From assembly GCF_026107455.2 (NCBI RefSeq), contig NZ_JAPCHY010000001.1:248001-312000 (forward strand): a stretch of 64,000 bases of DNA, written 5' to 3'. This DNA is from Xanthomonas chitinilytica (GTDB taxonomy: Bacteria > Pseudomonadota > Gammaproteobacteria > Xanthomonadales > Xanthomonadaceae). How positions within the stretch are numbered: position 1 is the first letter of the stretch; each line of letters begins with the position of its first letter. Shown here piece after piece: positions 26,414 to 36,351 of the stretch. The position numbers were made by a program, and so were the translations under genes. The notes under the pieces were generated by a model. It was not told the origin of the DNA and ran no database searches. It saw nothing but the letters and a program-made list of their open reading frames with translations.

Positions 26414-27099
26414 GGCCAGACGGCGGCCTGCCCCGTTCCCCTCGGGCCGAACAGCCTTCCCGCGAAAGTCGATGGCAAGGGCATCCCGCCGGAAAGCACA
26501 TGCCGCGTCCGGCTCGCGCAGCATTCCCCTCGCCGGCAGTCGCAAAAACGGCACCGCGCCCCCGCAGGTTGCGTATCCGGAAACGCCTCCAAGGGCGCAT
26601 CAACACGCCAAGGGCACATCGCCGGATCACGAGCCGGCAGGTCGTCTCCACCGGCCGGCACGCTCCTGGCGTGACCTGTAGCGGCCAACGACACCCGCCG
26701 TTCCCGTGCAGGCGTACAGGTACGAGAAGCTCCACAACAGCGCAAAGCGCGGGTCACCCGGCGACTTCGCCCCTTCCACCGTCGTCCCCGCGCAGGCGGG
26801 GACCCGGCCGCTTTCGCGCAGAATGAAACGACAGCCGCAGAAACAACCCGGTTTCATCCGGCATTGCAGGCAAGTCTCCGGATCCCCGCCTGCGCGGGGA
26901 CGACATTCTGCCGGGGGAGCGATGCGGAGCCCCGTCTTGCCCGGACATCCATGCCTGCACCATCTCCATCGCAATGGCCCGTCGTCCTGCGGCAACGTGG
27001 AGCAGCAACGCGGGAAAGCACGCGCGCTGCCGCGCATCCGACAGCGCAGGCTAGGCAAATCATGACGCTCCCGCACGGATGCGCGGAAGCATCGCTTGC
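26414..27099. other. Long intergenic region holding a REP pair
   Basis: No gene is convincing in these 686 bases; short frames on both strands lack domains. It contains the inverted repeat pair annotated at 26781-26904 and separates the DUF3301 gene from the convergent end of sspB. Confidence 0.55.
26781..26904. repeat. Inverted pair of REP-like hairpins (CCCCGCGCAGGCGGGG type)
   Basis: GTCGTCCCCGCGCAGGCGGG starts at 26781, and its near-perfect inverse, ending GCGGGGACGAC, covers 26881-26904. Each unit folds on itself (CCCCGC/GCGGGG) and the two can pair with each other around a 75-nt spacer. Such hairpins are common intergenic repeats in high-GC proteobacteria. They differ from the GTAG pair at 24.8 kb, so two REP families coexist here. 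Confidence 0.75.
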
Positions 27100-27534
27100 C
27101 TACTTGACCACCCGCAGGTGCGGGCGCTTGCCGGCGGTGGGCGGCTCGTCCGGCGGCGAGGTCGGAGGCGGCAGGTCGTCATCCGGCGGACCATCGCTGC
27201 CGGCGATATCGTCGGGCAATGCCATGCCCTGCCCGGTCTCGCGCGCATAGACCGCCAGCACCGCGGAGATCGGCACCTGCACCGGGAAGCTGACGCCGGA
27301 GAAGCGCGCGGTGAAGCTGACGCCGTCGTTGTCGATCTGCAGGCGCATCACCGCCCGTTCGGCGATGTTGAGCACCACCCGGCCTTCCTTGACCGCGCTG
27401 GCGGGAACCTGCACGCCGGGCAGGCCGGCATCGACCAGGATATGCGGGGTCATGCCGTTGTCGTTGATCCATTCCACCAGTGCCCGCAACAGATAGGGAC
27501 GGTGGCTGGTCATGCGGAAAGTTTCTTCAGTCAT
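27100..27534 (-). CDS. sspB: ClpXP adaptor SspB
   Basis: A 144-residue stringent starvation protein B, the adaptor that delivers ssrA-tagged proteins to ClpXP. The N-terminal RPYLLRALVEWINDNGMTPHILVDA and GVQVPA carry the ssrA-binding fold. A negatively charged, proline-rich linker (about 107-130) leads to the C-terminal ClpX-docking tail (KRPHLRVVK). It sits at the 3' end of petA-petB-petC-sspA-sspB, 79 bp after sspA, an arrangement widespread in beta- and gammaproteobacteria. Confidence 0.95.
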   Translation of the reverse strand: MTEETFRMTSHRPYLLRALVEWINDNGMTPHILVDAGLPGVQVPASAVKEGRVVLNIAERAVMRLQIDNDGVSFTARFSGVSFPVQVPISAVLAVYARETGQGMALPDDIAGSDGPPDDDLPPPTSPPDEPPTAGKRPHLRVVK

Positions 27535-27613
27535 GTGACAAGTGTACGCGCCGGCACGCGCCGGTCGTGGCGCGCGCGGCAGAACCGATAAGTCGGCATA
27601 CAGCCTGCTGCGC

Positions 27614-28249
27614 TCAGGCCGGCAGGTCGCGCAGCTTCTTTTCCTGGTCGGTCAGGCTGCGGATGAAACCCGGGTTGCGGAAGATGCGGTTGCCATAGTC
27701 CTCGATCGCCTTGCCGTCCTTCGGCAGCGGGATATCCAGCGACTGCAGGCGCCAGATGATCGGCGCCATCGCGCAATCGGCCAGGCTCATCTCCGGATTG
27801 AGGAAGAACTTGCTGGCCTTGAACAGCGGCACCGAGGCGGTCAGCAGCTCCTTGAGCCGCTTGCGGCCGGCCTCGGCCTGGGACTTGTTGCCGAGCTGGA
27901 TGGCCTGCACCTGTGGCACCCAGTCATGCTCGATCCGCAGCATCGCCAGCCGCAGGCGCGCACGGGAGAGCGGGTCCACCGGCATCAGCGGCGGATGCGG
28001 ATAGCGTTCGTCCAGGTATTCGCTGACCACCGAGGCGGCGTACAGCACCAGTTCGCGCTCGACCAGCGTCGGCACCGAATGGTAGGGGTTGAGGTCGATC
28101 AGGTCCTCGGGAGGGTTCTGTGCATCGACCGCGACGAAGTCGTAGGTCACGCCCTTGGCCGCAAGCACCAGCCGCACCCGGTGGCACAGCACGTCGTCGT
28201 TCGAGGAAAACAGTGTCAGGGTATTCCGCATGCGCACACTCGCCGCCAT
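27614..28249 (-). CDS. sspA: Stringent starvation protein A
   Basis: A 211-residue GST-fold protein that binds RNA polymerase and supports stationary-phase and acid survival. The ATG at 28247-28249 has GGAGAG upstream; a second in-frame ATG at 28231 is the alternative. TLFSSNDDVLCHRVRLVLAAKGV is the thioredoxin-like start, and LNPYHSVPTLVERELVLYAASVVSEYLDERYPHP is the conserved GST-N core. The glutathione-active residues of true GSTs are absent, as is normal for SspA. It lies downstream of petC. Confidence 0.93.
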   Translation of the reverse strand: MAASVRMRNTLTLFSSNDDVLCHRVRLVLAAKGVTYDFVAVDAQNPPEDLIDLNPYHSVPTLVERELVLYAASVVSEYLDERYPHPPLMPVDPLSRARLRLAMLRIEHDWVPQVQAIQLGNKSQAEAGRKRLKELLTASVPLFKASKFFLNPEMSLADCAMAPIIWRLQSLDIPLPKDGKAIEDYGNRIFRNPGFIRSLTDQEKKLRDLPA

Positions 28250-28420
28250 TCAAGGCTCTCCAACGGCCGGAATCCGCCGGCCGCATCGGCGCCGCCGGCC
28301 CATTGCCGACGGTCGCCACGGTCCCCGAGTGTGCAATCCGGCGCCAGGAATGCCAATAGCAAAACCGGATTTTCGCGCAGCTGCCTGCCGGCACCGCCAC
28401 CCGGAGAGGTCGGCACCGGA

Positions 28421-29164
28421 TCAGTGCACGTCCTTCCAGCACTCCTTCTTCACCAGGTAGGCCAGGAACGTCAGCAGGGCCAGGAACAGGATCACCCACA
28501 CGCCCAGCTTCTGCCGCTTCAACGCCGCCGGCTCGCCGGCATACTCGAGGAAGTTGGCGATGTCGCGCACCGTCTGGTCGTATTCCGCCGCGCTCTGCCT
28601 GCCCGGCGCCTCGATCTTCAGGGCGACCACCGGACGCTCGCCGGTATCCTTGTCCGGCTCGCCGAAGACCGCGTGCTGCAACCCCTGCTGCTCCCACAAC
28701 GGGTTGGGCATCGAGGCATTGGGAAACAGCTTGTTGTTCCAGCCCAGCGGCCGGGTTTCGTCCAGATAGAACGACTTGAGGTAGGTATAGACCCAGTCGG
28801 TGCCGCGCACGCGGGTGATCAGGGTCAGGTCCGGCGGCATCTTGCCGAACCATTTCTCCGCCGGCTCGTGCGGCATCGATACCTGGATGTGCTCGCCAAT
28901 GGCCGCACCGGTGAAATTGAGGTTGTCCATCACCTCTTCCTCGGTCAGCCCCAGGTCCTCGGCCATGCGCGAATAACGCAGGTACTTGAGCGAATGGCAG
29001 CCGGAGCAGTAGTTCATGTACGCCTGCGCGCCGCGCTGCAGGGAAGCGCGGTCGCCCAGGTCGTTGCCCGCCTGCAGCAGGCTGCCTCCGCCGGCGGCCG
29101 AGGCGGCAGCGGAAAACACCAGGGCGGCCGCACAGGCCAGCCGGACAATCCACTTGTCAGTCAT
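28421..29164 (-). CDS. petC: Cytochrome c1 of the bc1 complex
   Basis: A 247-residue cytochrome c1. A signal peptide ends near AASAAG (about 24). The haem-binding CSGCH lies around residues 53-57, and the sixth-ligand Met is in FPNASMPNPLW. A C-terminal membrane helix (LGVWVILFLALLTFLAYLV) anchors it. It accepts electrons from the Rieske protein in ubiquinol-cytochrome c reductase. Its start overlaps petB by eight bases. Confidence 0.96.
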   Translation of the reverse strand: MTDKWIVRLACAAALVFSAAASAAGGGSLLQAGNDLGDRASLQRGAQAYMNYCSGCHSLKYLRYSRMAEDLGLTEEEVMDNLNFTGAAIGEHIQVSMPHEPAEKWFGKMPPDLTLITRVRGTDWVYTYLKSFYLDETRPLGWNNKLFPNASMPNPLWEQQGLQHAVFGEPDKDTGERPVVALKIEAPGRQSAAEYDQTVRDIANFLEYAGEPAALKRQKLGVWVILFLALLTFLAYLVKKECWKDVH

Positions 29165-30419
29165 GCGTCGTCACCCGTTCCGGTACCGGCTTGACCTTGT
29201 CCAGCTTGGTCCAAATCGGCATGGTGATGAAGAAGGCGAAATACAGGAAGGTCAGTACGCGGCCGACCCAGGTTTCCCAGATCGCGGTGCCCGGGCCGGA
29301 GCCGATGACGCCCAGCCACACGAAGCACACCACCAGCACGCCCAGCATGACCCTGGAGATCCAGCCGCGGTAGCGGATCGACCTGACCTTGGCCTTGTCC
29401 AGCCACGGCACCAGGAACAGGATGGCGATGGCCGAGAACATCACGATCACGCCGCCCAGCTTGTCCGGCACCACCCGCAACATCGCGTAGTACGGCGTGT
29501 AGTACCACACAGGCTTGATGTGCTCGGGGGTGACCAGCCGGTTGGCTTCGGTGAAGTTGTCGTGTTCCAGGAACAGCCCACCGAAACCCGGGGCGAAGAA
29601 GATGATGAAGGCGGCGATGATCAGCAGGAAGCCGGCGCCCACCATGTCCTTGACCGTGTAGTACGGGTGGAACGGGATGCCGTCGGTCGGCGCGGTCGGC
29701 GACCAGCGGTTGCCCCTCGGCCCCTTCTTGATCTCCACGCCGTCGGGATTGCTGGAGCCGACCTCGTGCAGCGCCCCCAGGTGCAGCACCACCAGCAGCA
29801 GCAGCACCAGCGGCAGCGCGATCACGTGCAGCGCGAAGAAGCGGTTGAGGGTGGCGTCGCCGGGCAGGTAGTCGCCCATGATCCACTCGGTCAGGCCCTG
29901 CCCGATCACGGGGATGGCGCCGAACAGCGAGATGATGACCTTCGCGCCCCAGAACGACATCTGCCCCCACGGCAGCACGTAGCCCATGAAGGCCTCGGCC
30001 ATCAGCACCAGGTAGATCAGCATGCCGAGGATCCAGACCAGCTCGCGCGGCTTCTGGTAGCTGCCGTACATCAGCCCGCGGAACATGTGCAGGTAGACGA
30101 CGATGAAGAACAGCGACGCGCCGGTGCTGTGCATGTAGCGGATCAGCCAGCCCCACTCCACGTCGCGCATGATGTACTCGACCGACGCGAACGCCTCCGC
30201 CGCGCTGGTCTTGTAGTGCATCGTCAGGAAGATGCCGGTCACGATCTGGTTGACCAGGATCAGCAGGGCCAGCGAGCCGAAGTAGTACCAGAGGTTGAAG
30301 TTCTTCGGCGCGTAGTACTCGCTGACGTGCTTGCGGTACACCGGCATCAGCCCCGGCGCCCGCTCGTGGACCCAGTTCGCGACACCGCCCGCGGCGCGGG
30401 CAAGGATGTTGTTGGCCAT
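29157..30419 (-). CDS. petB: Cytochrome b of the bc1 complex
   Basis: A 420-residue, multi-helix cytochrome b with the paired haem-binding histidines (LIRYMHSTGASLFF...YLHMFRG; LNRFFALHVIALPL...LHLGALH). GYVLPWGQMSFWGAKVI is the Qo-site region. The PEWY loop reads PVWY (HIKPVWYYTPYYAMLR), a variant known among proteobacteria, not a defect. It is flanked four bases downstream of petA and overlaps petC, a typical petABC operon. Confidence 0.96.
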   Translation of the reverse strand: MANNILARAAGGVANWVHERAPGLMPVYRKHVSEYYAPKNFNLWYYFGSLALLILVNQIVTGIFLTMHYKTSAAEAFASVEYIMRDVEWGWLIRYMHSTGASLFFIVVYLHMFRGLMYGSYQKPRELVWILGMLIYLVLMAEAFMGYVLPWGQMSFWGAKVIISLFGAIPVIGQGLTEWIMGDYLPGDATLNRFFALHVIALPLVLLLLVVLHLGALHEVGSSNPDGVEIKKGPRGNRWSPTAPTDGIPFHPYYTVKDMVGAGFLLIIAAFIIFFAPGFGGLFLEHDNFTEANRLVTPEHIKPVWYYTPYYAMLRVVPDKLGGVIVMFSAIAILFLVPWLDKAKVRSIRYRGWISRVMLGVLVVCFVWLGVIGSGPGTAIWETWVGRVLTFLYFAFFITMPIWTKLDKVKPVPERVTTHD

Positions 30420-30422
30420 GGC

Positions 30423-31046
30423 TTACGCTGCCCCCTGCGGATCGACGCCGATGACGATGGTGTTGTCGTCCTGGTAGTGGTGCGGCGGCACCAGCAGGTT
30501 GATCGGCGCCGGCACGTCCTGGAACACGCGCCCGGACATGTCGAAGCGCGACTTGTGGCAGGGGCAGAAGTAGCCGCCCTTCCACTGCGGGTCGTAGGGC
30601 TCGGGACGGATCTCGGCCACCATTTCCGGCGCGCATCCCAGGTGCGTGCACAGCCCGACCAGGACCGATATCTCCGGCTTGATCGAGCGGAACTCGGGGT
30701 TGCCCTGGAGCACGTACTCCGGCTGCTGCTCTTTCTGCTTGCTGGAGTCGGGATCCTTGAGCCGCCCGTCCAGCGTCGGCAGCGCGTCGAGCAGCGCCTT
30801 GGATCGCTTGACGATCCAGATCGGCTGCCCACGCCACTCCAGCACCAGGCGCTGACCTTCCTGCAATGCACTGATGTCGGCGATCACCGGCGCGCCGGCC
30901 AGTTTGGCACGCGCACTGGGATTCCAGGACTTGATGAAAGGAACTGCCGCGAACCCCACGCCGACCGCTCCCACCACTGCCGTGGTGGTCGTGAGAAATC
31001 GTCGACGTCCGGTATTGACTGGATCGTTTACCCCATCGTTGGCCAT
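30423..31046 (-). CDS. petA: Rieske iron-sulfur protein of the bc1 complex
   Basis: A 207-residue Rieske protein. The N-terminus NTGRRRFLTTTTAVVGAVGVG is a Tat-type anchor. The cluster-binding boxes CTHLGC and CPCHKS are intact, providing two Cys and two His ligands. It is the first gene of petABC; the 159 bp between it and the lytic transglycosylase gene should hold its promoter. Confidence 0.96.
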   Translation of the reverse strand: MANDGVNDPVNTGRRRFLTTTTAVVGAVGVGFAAVPFIKSWNPSARAKLAGAPVIADISALQEGQRLVLEWRGQPIWIVKRSKALLDALPTLDGRLKDPDSSKQKEQQPEYVLQGNPEFRSIKPEISVLVGLCTHLGCAPEMVAEIRPEPYDPQWKGGYFCPCHKSRFDMSGRVFQDVPAPINLLVPPHHYQDDNTIVIGVDPQGAA

Positions 31047-31205
31047 CCGGCACTCCGATATTGATTAGGTAGCTTGAGGCTGCCAGCGGACAGGTGGGGG
31101 CCAGTCCGCTTTTGAATCGTCCGCGAGTGTAGCGGAAGCCTTAACGGCCGCACAATGCGGTTCGTCCCAGGATGCCGCATCGTCCGTGGCGGCGGGTGCA
31201 AGCGG

Positions 31206-32111
31206 TTACTGCGCCGACGCCAGCGCGCCGCGGTAGCGGTCGGCCAGCAGCGCCACCCGCTGCACGTAGTACTGGGTCTCGCGGTACGGCGGCACCCCGC
31301 CATGCCGGTCCACCGCCCCCTCGCCGGCGTTGTAGCCGGCCGCCGCCAGGGTCAGGTTGCCGTTGAAGCGCTTCAGCAGCCACGACAGGTACTGCACGCC
31401 GCCGCGGATGTTCTGGCTCGCATCGTAGGAATCGGTGACGCCGAAGCGGCGGGCGGTGGGCGGCATCAGCTGCATCAGGCCCTGCGCGCCGGCGCGGCTG
31501 AGTGCGGTCGGATTGAAGGCCGACTCGGCATGGATCACCGCGCGCACCACCGCTTCCTCGACCCCGAATTCGCGCGCGGCCGCGGCGATCTCGTTCTGGT
31601 AGGCCGTGGTGTTGAGCCGCACCGAGCCGAAGTTGACCCCCGGATTGGCGCCGCAGGCATAGCAGCGCTCGATGAAGCTGTAGCGGATGGTGCGGACCTC
31701 GCCCAGGCTGGCCACCTGCTGCGGCCGGGCGCTGGTGTAGTGGCGCACGCCATCCTTCATGTAGGAGTAGACCTGCCCGGTGACCACGCGCTGCGCCTTC
31801 GGCGTGGCCGGGGCCGGGCTCGGGGTGGGCGCCAGTGTGGTGGAGGCCGCCGATGCCGCGGTCGGGGCCGCCGATGCGTTCGGGGCGACCGCCTCGGCTT
31901 TCGCGGCTGCCGGGGCTGCCGCCGGCCGCGCCGGTCGACCGCGCCCGGGGGTATAGCTGCTGACCACGCTGCAGCTGGCGCCGCTGACCCGCTTGCTGAC
32001 GTAGCTGGGAATGCCGTCGCCGCCGACGCACTTGTACAGCGTACCGGCGCTGGCCGGCGCAGCCGACAGCGTGGCGATCAACAGCCCCCAAATCCCCAGC
32101 ATCCCCTTCAT
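31206..32111 (-). CDS. Slt-family lytic transglycosylase with N-terminal DUF4124-like domain
   Basis: A 301-residue exported protein. The ATG at 32109-32111 gives a clean signal peptide (MKGMLGIWGLLIATLSAAPASAG). A DUF4124-like segment (GTLYKCVGGDGIPSYVSKR) and an Ala/Pro linker (about 60-110) precede the SLT domain: VIHAESAFNP with the catalytic Glu, GAQGLMQLMPPTARRFGV, and AAAGYNAGEGAVDRHGGVPPY. It cleaves peptidoglycan to 1,6-anhydro-muropeptides. It is a single gene upstream of petABC on the same strand. Confidence 0.9.
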   Translation of the reverse strand: MKGMLGIWGLLIATLSAAPASAGTLYKCVGGDGIPSYVSKRVSGASCSVVSSYTPGRGRPARPAAAPAAAKAEAVAPNASAAPTAASAASTTLAPTPSPAPATPKAQRVVTGQVYSYMKDGVRHYTSARPQQVASLGEVRTIRYSFIERCYACGANPGVNFGSVRLNTTAYQNEIAAAAREFGVEEAVVRAVIHAESAFNPTALSRAGAQGLMQLMPPTARRFGVTDSYDASQNIRGGVQYLSWLLKRFNGNLTLAAAGYNAGEGAVDRHGGVPPYRETQYYVQRVALLADRYRGALASAQ

Positions 32112-32290
32112 GGCGGCGAGTGTCCCAACTTCGCCGGCCGTTGCCAAGTGTCTGATGCGAAAGGCCGAATATCGGGAGGTCCAGCCCCGTCCGCGACCGC
32201 GGCCACCGCAGGGCCGCCGGGGCCCTTACAATGTGCGGTTCACCGCAGCCCTCCGGCTGCCTGCCCGCCCACCCGTCTGGAATAAGCGCC

Positions 32291-33775
32291 ATGCCCGGGA
32301 CGCCAGCTTCTCCCCTGCCGACCACGGCCGGCTCCGCCGCGCCTGCCATCGAAATGACCTCCCCCGAACTGATTCCCCTGCCCGGCAGCAAGCCGCAGGT
32401 CGCCGGCGCCGTGCGCGGCAAGCTCTACATCAAGACCCACGGTTGCCAGATGAACGAGTACGACTCGGCCAAGATGGCCGACGTGCTGGCCGCCAGCGAG
32501 GGACTGGAGCTGACCGACAACCCGGAGGAAGCCGACGTGGTGCTGGTCAACACCTGCTCGATCCGCGAGAAGGCGCAGGAGAAGGTGTTCAGCCAGCTCG
32601 GCCGCTGGAAGGCGCTGAAGGGCAATGGTCGCGACGTCATCATCGGCGTCGGCGGCTGCGTGGCCTCGCAGGAAGGCGAAGCCATCGTCAAGCGCGCGCC
32701 CTACGTGGACCTGGTGTTCGGCCCGCAGACCCTGCACCGCCTGCCCGAGCTGATCCGCGCCCGCCGCGAACAGAACAAGCCGCAGGTGGACATCAGCTTC
32801 CCCGAGATCGAGAAGTTCGACCGCCTGCCCGAGCCGCGCGCAGAGGGCCCGTCGGCGTTCGTCTCGATCATGGAAGGCTGCTCCAAATACTGCTCGTTCT
32901 GCGTGGTGCCCTACACCCGCGGCACCGAGGTCAGCCGCCCGTTCGAGGACGTGCTGGTCGAGTGCGCGCAACTGGCCGCACAGGGCGTGCGCGAGATCAA
33001 CCTGCTCGGCCAGAACGTCAACGCCTACCGCGGCCCCTATGGCGACGGCGCGTGCGAGGGCCTTGGCGCGAGCGAAGACGTGCAATATGCCGACCTGGGC
33101 CTGCTGATCCGCGCCATCGCCGAGATCGATGGCATCGGCCGCATCCGCTTCACCACCTCGCACCCGCTGGAGTTCAGCGATTCGCTGGTGGACGCCTACC
33201 GCGACGTGCCGCAGCTGGCCAACTACCTGCACCTGCCGGTGCAGGCCGGCAGCGACCGCGTGCTGTCGGCGATGAAGCGCGGCTACACCGCGCTGGAATT
33301 CAAGTCCAAGATCCGCAAGCTGCGCGCGGTGCGCCCGGACATCTCGATCAGCTCGGACTTCATCGTCGGCTTCCCCGGCGAGACCGAGGCCGACTTCGAG
33401 AAGACCATGAAGCTGATCGAGGACGTCGGTTTCGACCAGAGCTTCTCCTTCATCTATTCGCGCCGCCCCGGCACCCCCGCCGCGGACCTGGAAGACACCA
33501 CCAGCGACGAAGAGAAGCATGCCCGGCTGTCGCGCCTGCAGGCGCACATCAACGAATACGCCGCCGGCATCTCGCGACGGATGGTCGGCAGCGTGCAGAC
33601 CGTGCTGGTGGAAGGCCCATCCAGAAAGGATCCGAACGAGCTGACCGGCAAGACCGAGAACATGCGTTCGGTGAACTTCCCCGGCCACCCGCGGCTGATC
33701 GGCCGGTTCGTCGACGTGGTGATCACCGAGGCGCTGAGCAACTCGCTGCGCGGGCGGGTGGCGACGCCGGATTGA
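32291..33775 (+). CDS. miaB: tRNA-2-methylthio-N6-dimethylallyladenosine synthase
   Basis: A 494-residue radical-SAM methylthiotransferase that modifies i6A37 of tRNAs. The N-terminal domain has [14 protein letters not shown] and [10 protein letters not shown] (first iron-sulfur cluster). The radical-SAM core has [16 protein letters not shown] (CxxxCxxC) and [15 protein letters not shown] domain closes the C-terminus ([18 protein letters not shown]...). The ATG at 32291 was chosen over the upstream frame; an ATG at 32354 is an alternative. It begins the miaB-phoH-ybeY-corC series. Confidence 0.96.
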   Translation: MPGTPASPLPTTAGSAAPAIEMTSPELIPLPGSKPQVAGAVRGKLYIKTHGCQMNEYDSAKMADVLAASEGLELTDNPEEADVVLVNTCSIREKAQEKVFSQLGRWKALKGNGRDVIIGVGGCVASQEGEAIVKRAPYVDLVFGPQTLHRLPELIRARREQNKPQVDISFPEIEKFDRLPEPRAEGPSAFVSIMEGCSKYCSFCVVPYTRGTEVSRPFEDVLVECAQLAAQGVREINLLGQNVNAYRGPYGDGACEGLGASEDVQYADLGLLIRAIAEIDGIGRIRFTTSHPLEFSDSLVDAYRDVPQLANYLHLPVQAGSDRVLSAMKRGYTALEFKSKIRKLRAVRPDISISSDFIVGFPGETEADFEKTMKLIEDVGFDQSFSFIYSRRPGTPAADLEDTTSDEEKHARLSRLQAHINEYAAGISRRMVGSVQTVLVEGPSRKDPNELTGKTENMRSVNFPGHPRLIGRFVDVVITEALSNSLRGRVATPD

Positions 33776-33780
33776 AGTAC

Positions 33781-33812
33781 CCGGCCCGCCTCGCGCGGGC
33801 CGGTCATTTTTT
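33781..33812 (+). terminator. Rho-independent terminator after miaB
   Basis: CCGGCCCGC, loop CTCGC and GCGGGCCGG form a strong hairpin followed by TCATTTTTT, five bases past the miaB stop. It breaks miaB from the DKNYY gene and from phoH. Confidence 0.92.
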
Positions 33813-34067
33813 CGCCACACACACGAAAGCCCCGCCGGCGTTGGGGCGCATGCGGTTATCCACAGCTTCATCCAGCCTGCATCCACATCCGCTGTGGAGA
33901 ACCCTGCCATTGGCTTGGCCGCGCCGGGAGGGCGTGCCGTCTCGCGCCATCGTTCGACCGGCGGACTGTCCTCCGCAACGACGGGACCTGCACTGCCCCT
34001 GCAGGTGCATGCAACCGGACAGGATGATTGAATGGATCCGGCAGCCATTCCGAAGGAGCGGAAACAG

Positions 34068-34967
34068 ATGCGTCACGTTTTTCTCAAGGCACTACTGGGC
34101 GCCATCGTGTTCACCGCCATCGCCGGCTGCGCCAAGTACGAAGTGGAAGGGGACAAGGTCTATTTCACGCCGTTTGGCAGAAAGACGCCGCGCAGGGAAA
34201 TCGTCGATGCGGATGCACCCACATTCAAGGCCCTGAGTCGGAAGTTCGCCAAAGACCGGCATCGCGCCTACTTTCACGACAAGCCCATCCAGGGCGCAGA
34301 CCCTGCCAGCTTCCGCGTCCTGAAATACGACTATTCCAGGGACGCTGTGCAGGTCTATCTGGGGGTTCACCCCGTGGAGGGTGCCCACCCGGGATCGTTC
34401 AAGATCATCACCCACGATATCGCACGCGACCGTCGCAGCGTTTACCTCGGCAATTCAGCACATGTGGTCTGCCACCCCTCGTCATTGCGCAGCGAAGGCT
34501 CCTTCATGATCGACAATCGCTGCGTCTACGACCGCCGCTTGAACCTGGCGCAGGGCCTGCACCGCCCCAGCTTCAGGACCGTTGCATACGATGTAGGGCG
34601 AGACAGGAGCCGGGCCTACACGATGCGCCCTGTCAACGCAGAGGTTGCGCAGATATATGCGATGCGAACCGTCGACGACATCTGCGATGCCGCTTCGCTG
34701 AAATCCATCCAAGGATGGCTGCTGGACGACGAATGCGTGCATGACCACCACCTCAACCGACGACCCGAAGTCCATCGCCCCACTTTCAGGGTGATCGACC
34801 GTTACCATGCGAAGGACCACGCCGCTGTCCACCGCCACTCCGGCTCCATTGCCGGAGCAGATCCGCAAACGATCCACATTCCGCGCGATGCCTGCCACCA
34901 GTGCATCCGCGACGACAACCGCTGCTATCGGGACGGGCGGCAGGTCTCGTGCGAGACTTGGGATTGA
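34068..34967 (+). CDS. DKNYY-repeat lipoprotein
   Basis: A 299-residue protein with AGGAG nine bases before its ATG (34068). A lipoprotein signal ends at IAGC (Cys about 22). The rest is at least six tandem copies of a roughly 30-residue DKNYY-type unit, such as DRHRAYFHDKPIQGADPASF, DAVQVYLGVHPVEGAHPGSF, DNRCVYDRRLNLAQGLHRPSF and DECVHDHHLNRRPEVHRPTF. Each unit has a charged turn, an aromatic or Val-Tyr pair and an ADPxSF-like end. Function unknown. It interrupts the miaB-phoH order common elsewhere, and its base composition is visibly lower in GC than both neighbours, suggesting acquisition. Confidence 0.8.
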   Translation: MRHVFLKALLGAIVFTAIAGCAKYEVEGDKVYFTPFGRKTPRREIVDADAPTFKALSRKFAKDRHRAYFHDKPIQGADPASFRVLKYDYSRDAVQVYLGVHPVEGAHPGSFKIITHDIARDRRSVYLGNSAHVVCHPSSLRSEGSFMIDNRCVYDRRLNLAQGLHRPSFRTVAYDVGRDRSRAYTMRPVNAEVAQIYAMRTVDDICDAASLKSIQGWLLDDECVHDHHLNRRPEVHRPTFRVIDRYHAKDHAAVHRHSGSIAGADPQTIHIPRDACHQCIRDDNRCYRDGRQVSCETWD

Positions 34968-35358
34968 AGCCATGTCTCGTGTGGCCTGATCGCTGGGACC
35001 TGCCCCTGAGCTGGCACACGTTCCACCCCACGCTGAGATGCGTGCGCCCGCATCGCCTGCAATACCGACGACCTGCCTGCGGTGGAAGGGGCGCGGGACA
35101 CTCCCGCGAGCAAGTGCACCTTCGTCGCCCCTGCAGGAGAACAAACACGCATTCAGGGCCAGAGCAGTTCCACGCCGGGGCATGGCGGCTCCTGATCTCG
35201 ATGCCTGGTCACCGGCATTGCGGTAGCCGCTTCCATGCGGCATTCGGCCGCACCCTTCCTGCCCTCGCGGGGGACCGCTGGCTGTTCCAGGAGCACCGCG
35301 CTACCCTTTCCCTCCCCCATTGCCCGCGCGCCGTCGCGCCATCGCGGCGACGCCCTCC
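34968..35358. other. Intergenic region before phoH, no gene recognised
   Basis: In these 391 bases short frames exist on both strands but show no domain, signal or ribosome-binding support. It presumably carries the phoH-ybeY promoter. The left part shares the lower GC of the DKNYY gene. Confidence 0.45.
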
Positions 35359-36351
35359 ATGCCGATGACTGCATCCGTGCAACACGACTTCACCCTCGAT
35401 CCCGCCGACAACGAGCGCCTGGCCAACCTGGCCGGCCCGTTCGACGAGCACCTGCGCCAGATCGAACTGAAGCTGGGCGTGGAGATCGCCAACCGCGGCC
35501 ACGTGTTCCGCGTGACCGGCCCGAAGAAGGCCGCCGCCGAAGCGGAGAAGCTGATCCAGTCGCTGTATGCGGAAGCCGGCGACACCGTGTTCGACAGCCA
35601 CGCCATCCACCTGCGGCTGAACCAGGCCAACCTCGAACAGGTGGCCGAGCGCGCCTACGAGGCGCAGGAAGTGGCGATCAAGGTCAAGCGCGGCACCGTG
35701 CGCGGACGCGGCGCCAACCAGTCCAAGTACCTGCACCAGATCGCCACCCACGACATCAACTTCGGCATCGGCCCGGCCGGCACCGGCAAGACCTTCCTGG
35801 CCGTGGCCAGCGCGGTCGAGGCGCTGAATGAATCGCGGGTGCAGCGGCTGATCCTGGTGCGCCCGGCGGTGGAGGCCGGCGAGAAGCTCGGTTTCCTGCC
35901 CGGCGACCTGACCCAGAAGGTCGATCCCTACCTGCGCCCGCTGTATGACGCCCTGTACGAGATGCTGGGCGTGGAGAAGGTGGTCAAGCTGCTGGAGAAG
36001 AACGTCATCGAGATCGCGCCGCTGGCCTACATGCGCGGCCGCACCCTCAACGACGCCTACGTGATCCTGGACGAAGCGCAGAACACCACCATCGAGCAGA
36101 TGAAGATGTTCCTGACCCGGCTGGGCTTCGGCTCCACCGCCGTGGTCACCGGCGACCTGACCCAGATCGACCTGCCCAAGCACGTCAAGTCCGGCCTGCG
36201 CGACGCGGTGGACGTGCTGCGCGACGTCGACGGCGTCAGCTTCACCTTCTTCGAATCGCGCGACGTGGTCCGCCACCCGCTGGTGGCGCGCATCGTCAGC
36301 GCCTACGACCGCCGCGACCTGCACCGCCTGCAACCCGGAGCGACCCCATGA
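35359..36351 (+). CDS. PhoH-family ATPase
   Basis: A 330-residue PhoH/PhoL-type protein. The N-terminal part resembles a KH-like RNA-binding fold ([23 protein letters not shown]). The P-loop ATPase has Walker A GPAGTGKT, Walker B VILDEAQN and [12 protein letters not shown]. The ATG at 35359 was taken; ATG 35365 is equally possible because no strong ribosome-binding site is visible. The ATG of ybeY overlaps its stop (ATGA), and phoH-ybeY pairing is conserved in bacteria, pointing to an RNA-metabolism role. Confidence 0.93.
   Translation: MPMTASVQHDFTLDPADNERLANLAGPFDEHLRQIELKLGVEIANRGHVFRVTGPKKAAAEAEKLIQSLYAEAGDTVFDSHAIHLRLNQANLEQVAERAYEAQEVAIKVKRGTVRGRGANQSKYLHQIATHDINFGIGPAGTGKTFLAVASAVEALNESRVQRLILVRPAVEAGEKLGFLPGDLTQKVDPYLRPLYDALYEMLGVEKVVKLLEKNVIEIAPLAYMRGRTLNDAYVILDEAQNTTIEQMKMFLTRLGFGSTAVVTGDLTQIDLPKHVKSGLRDAVDVLRDVDGVSFTFFESRDVVRHPLVARIVSAYDRRDLHRLQPGATP

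Noticed and set aside
29500..29520. PVWY instead of PEWY in cytochrome b as a defect
   Set aside because: PVWY is a known natural variant in proteobacterial cytochrome b; all haem ligands are present.
35038..35226. Small frame in the phoH upstream region
   Set aside because: No ribosome-binding site, signal or domain; probably chance.
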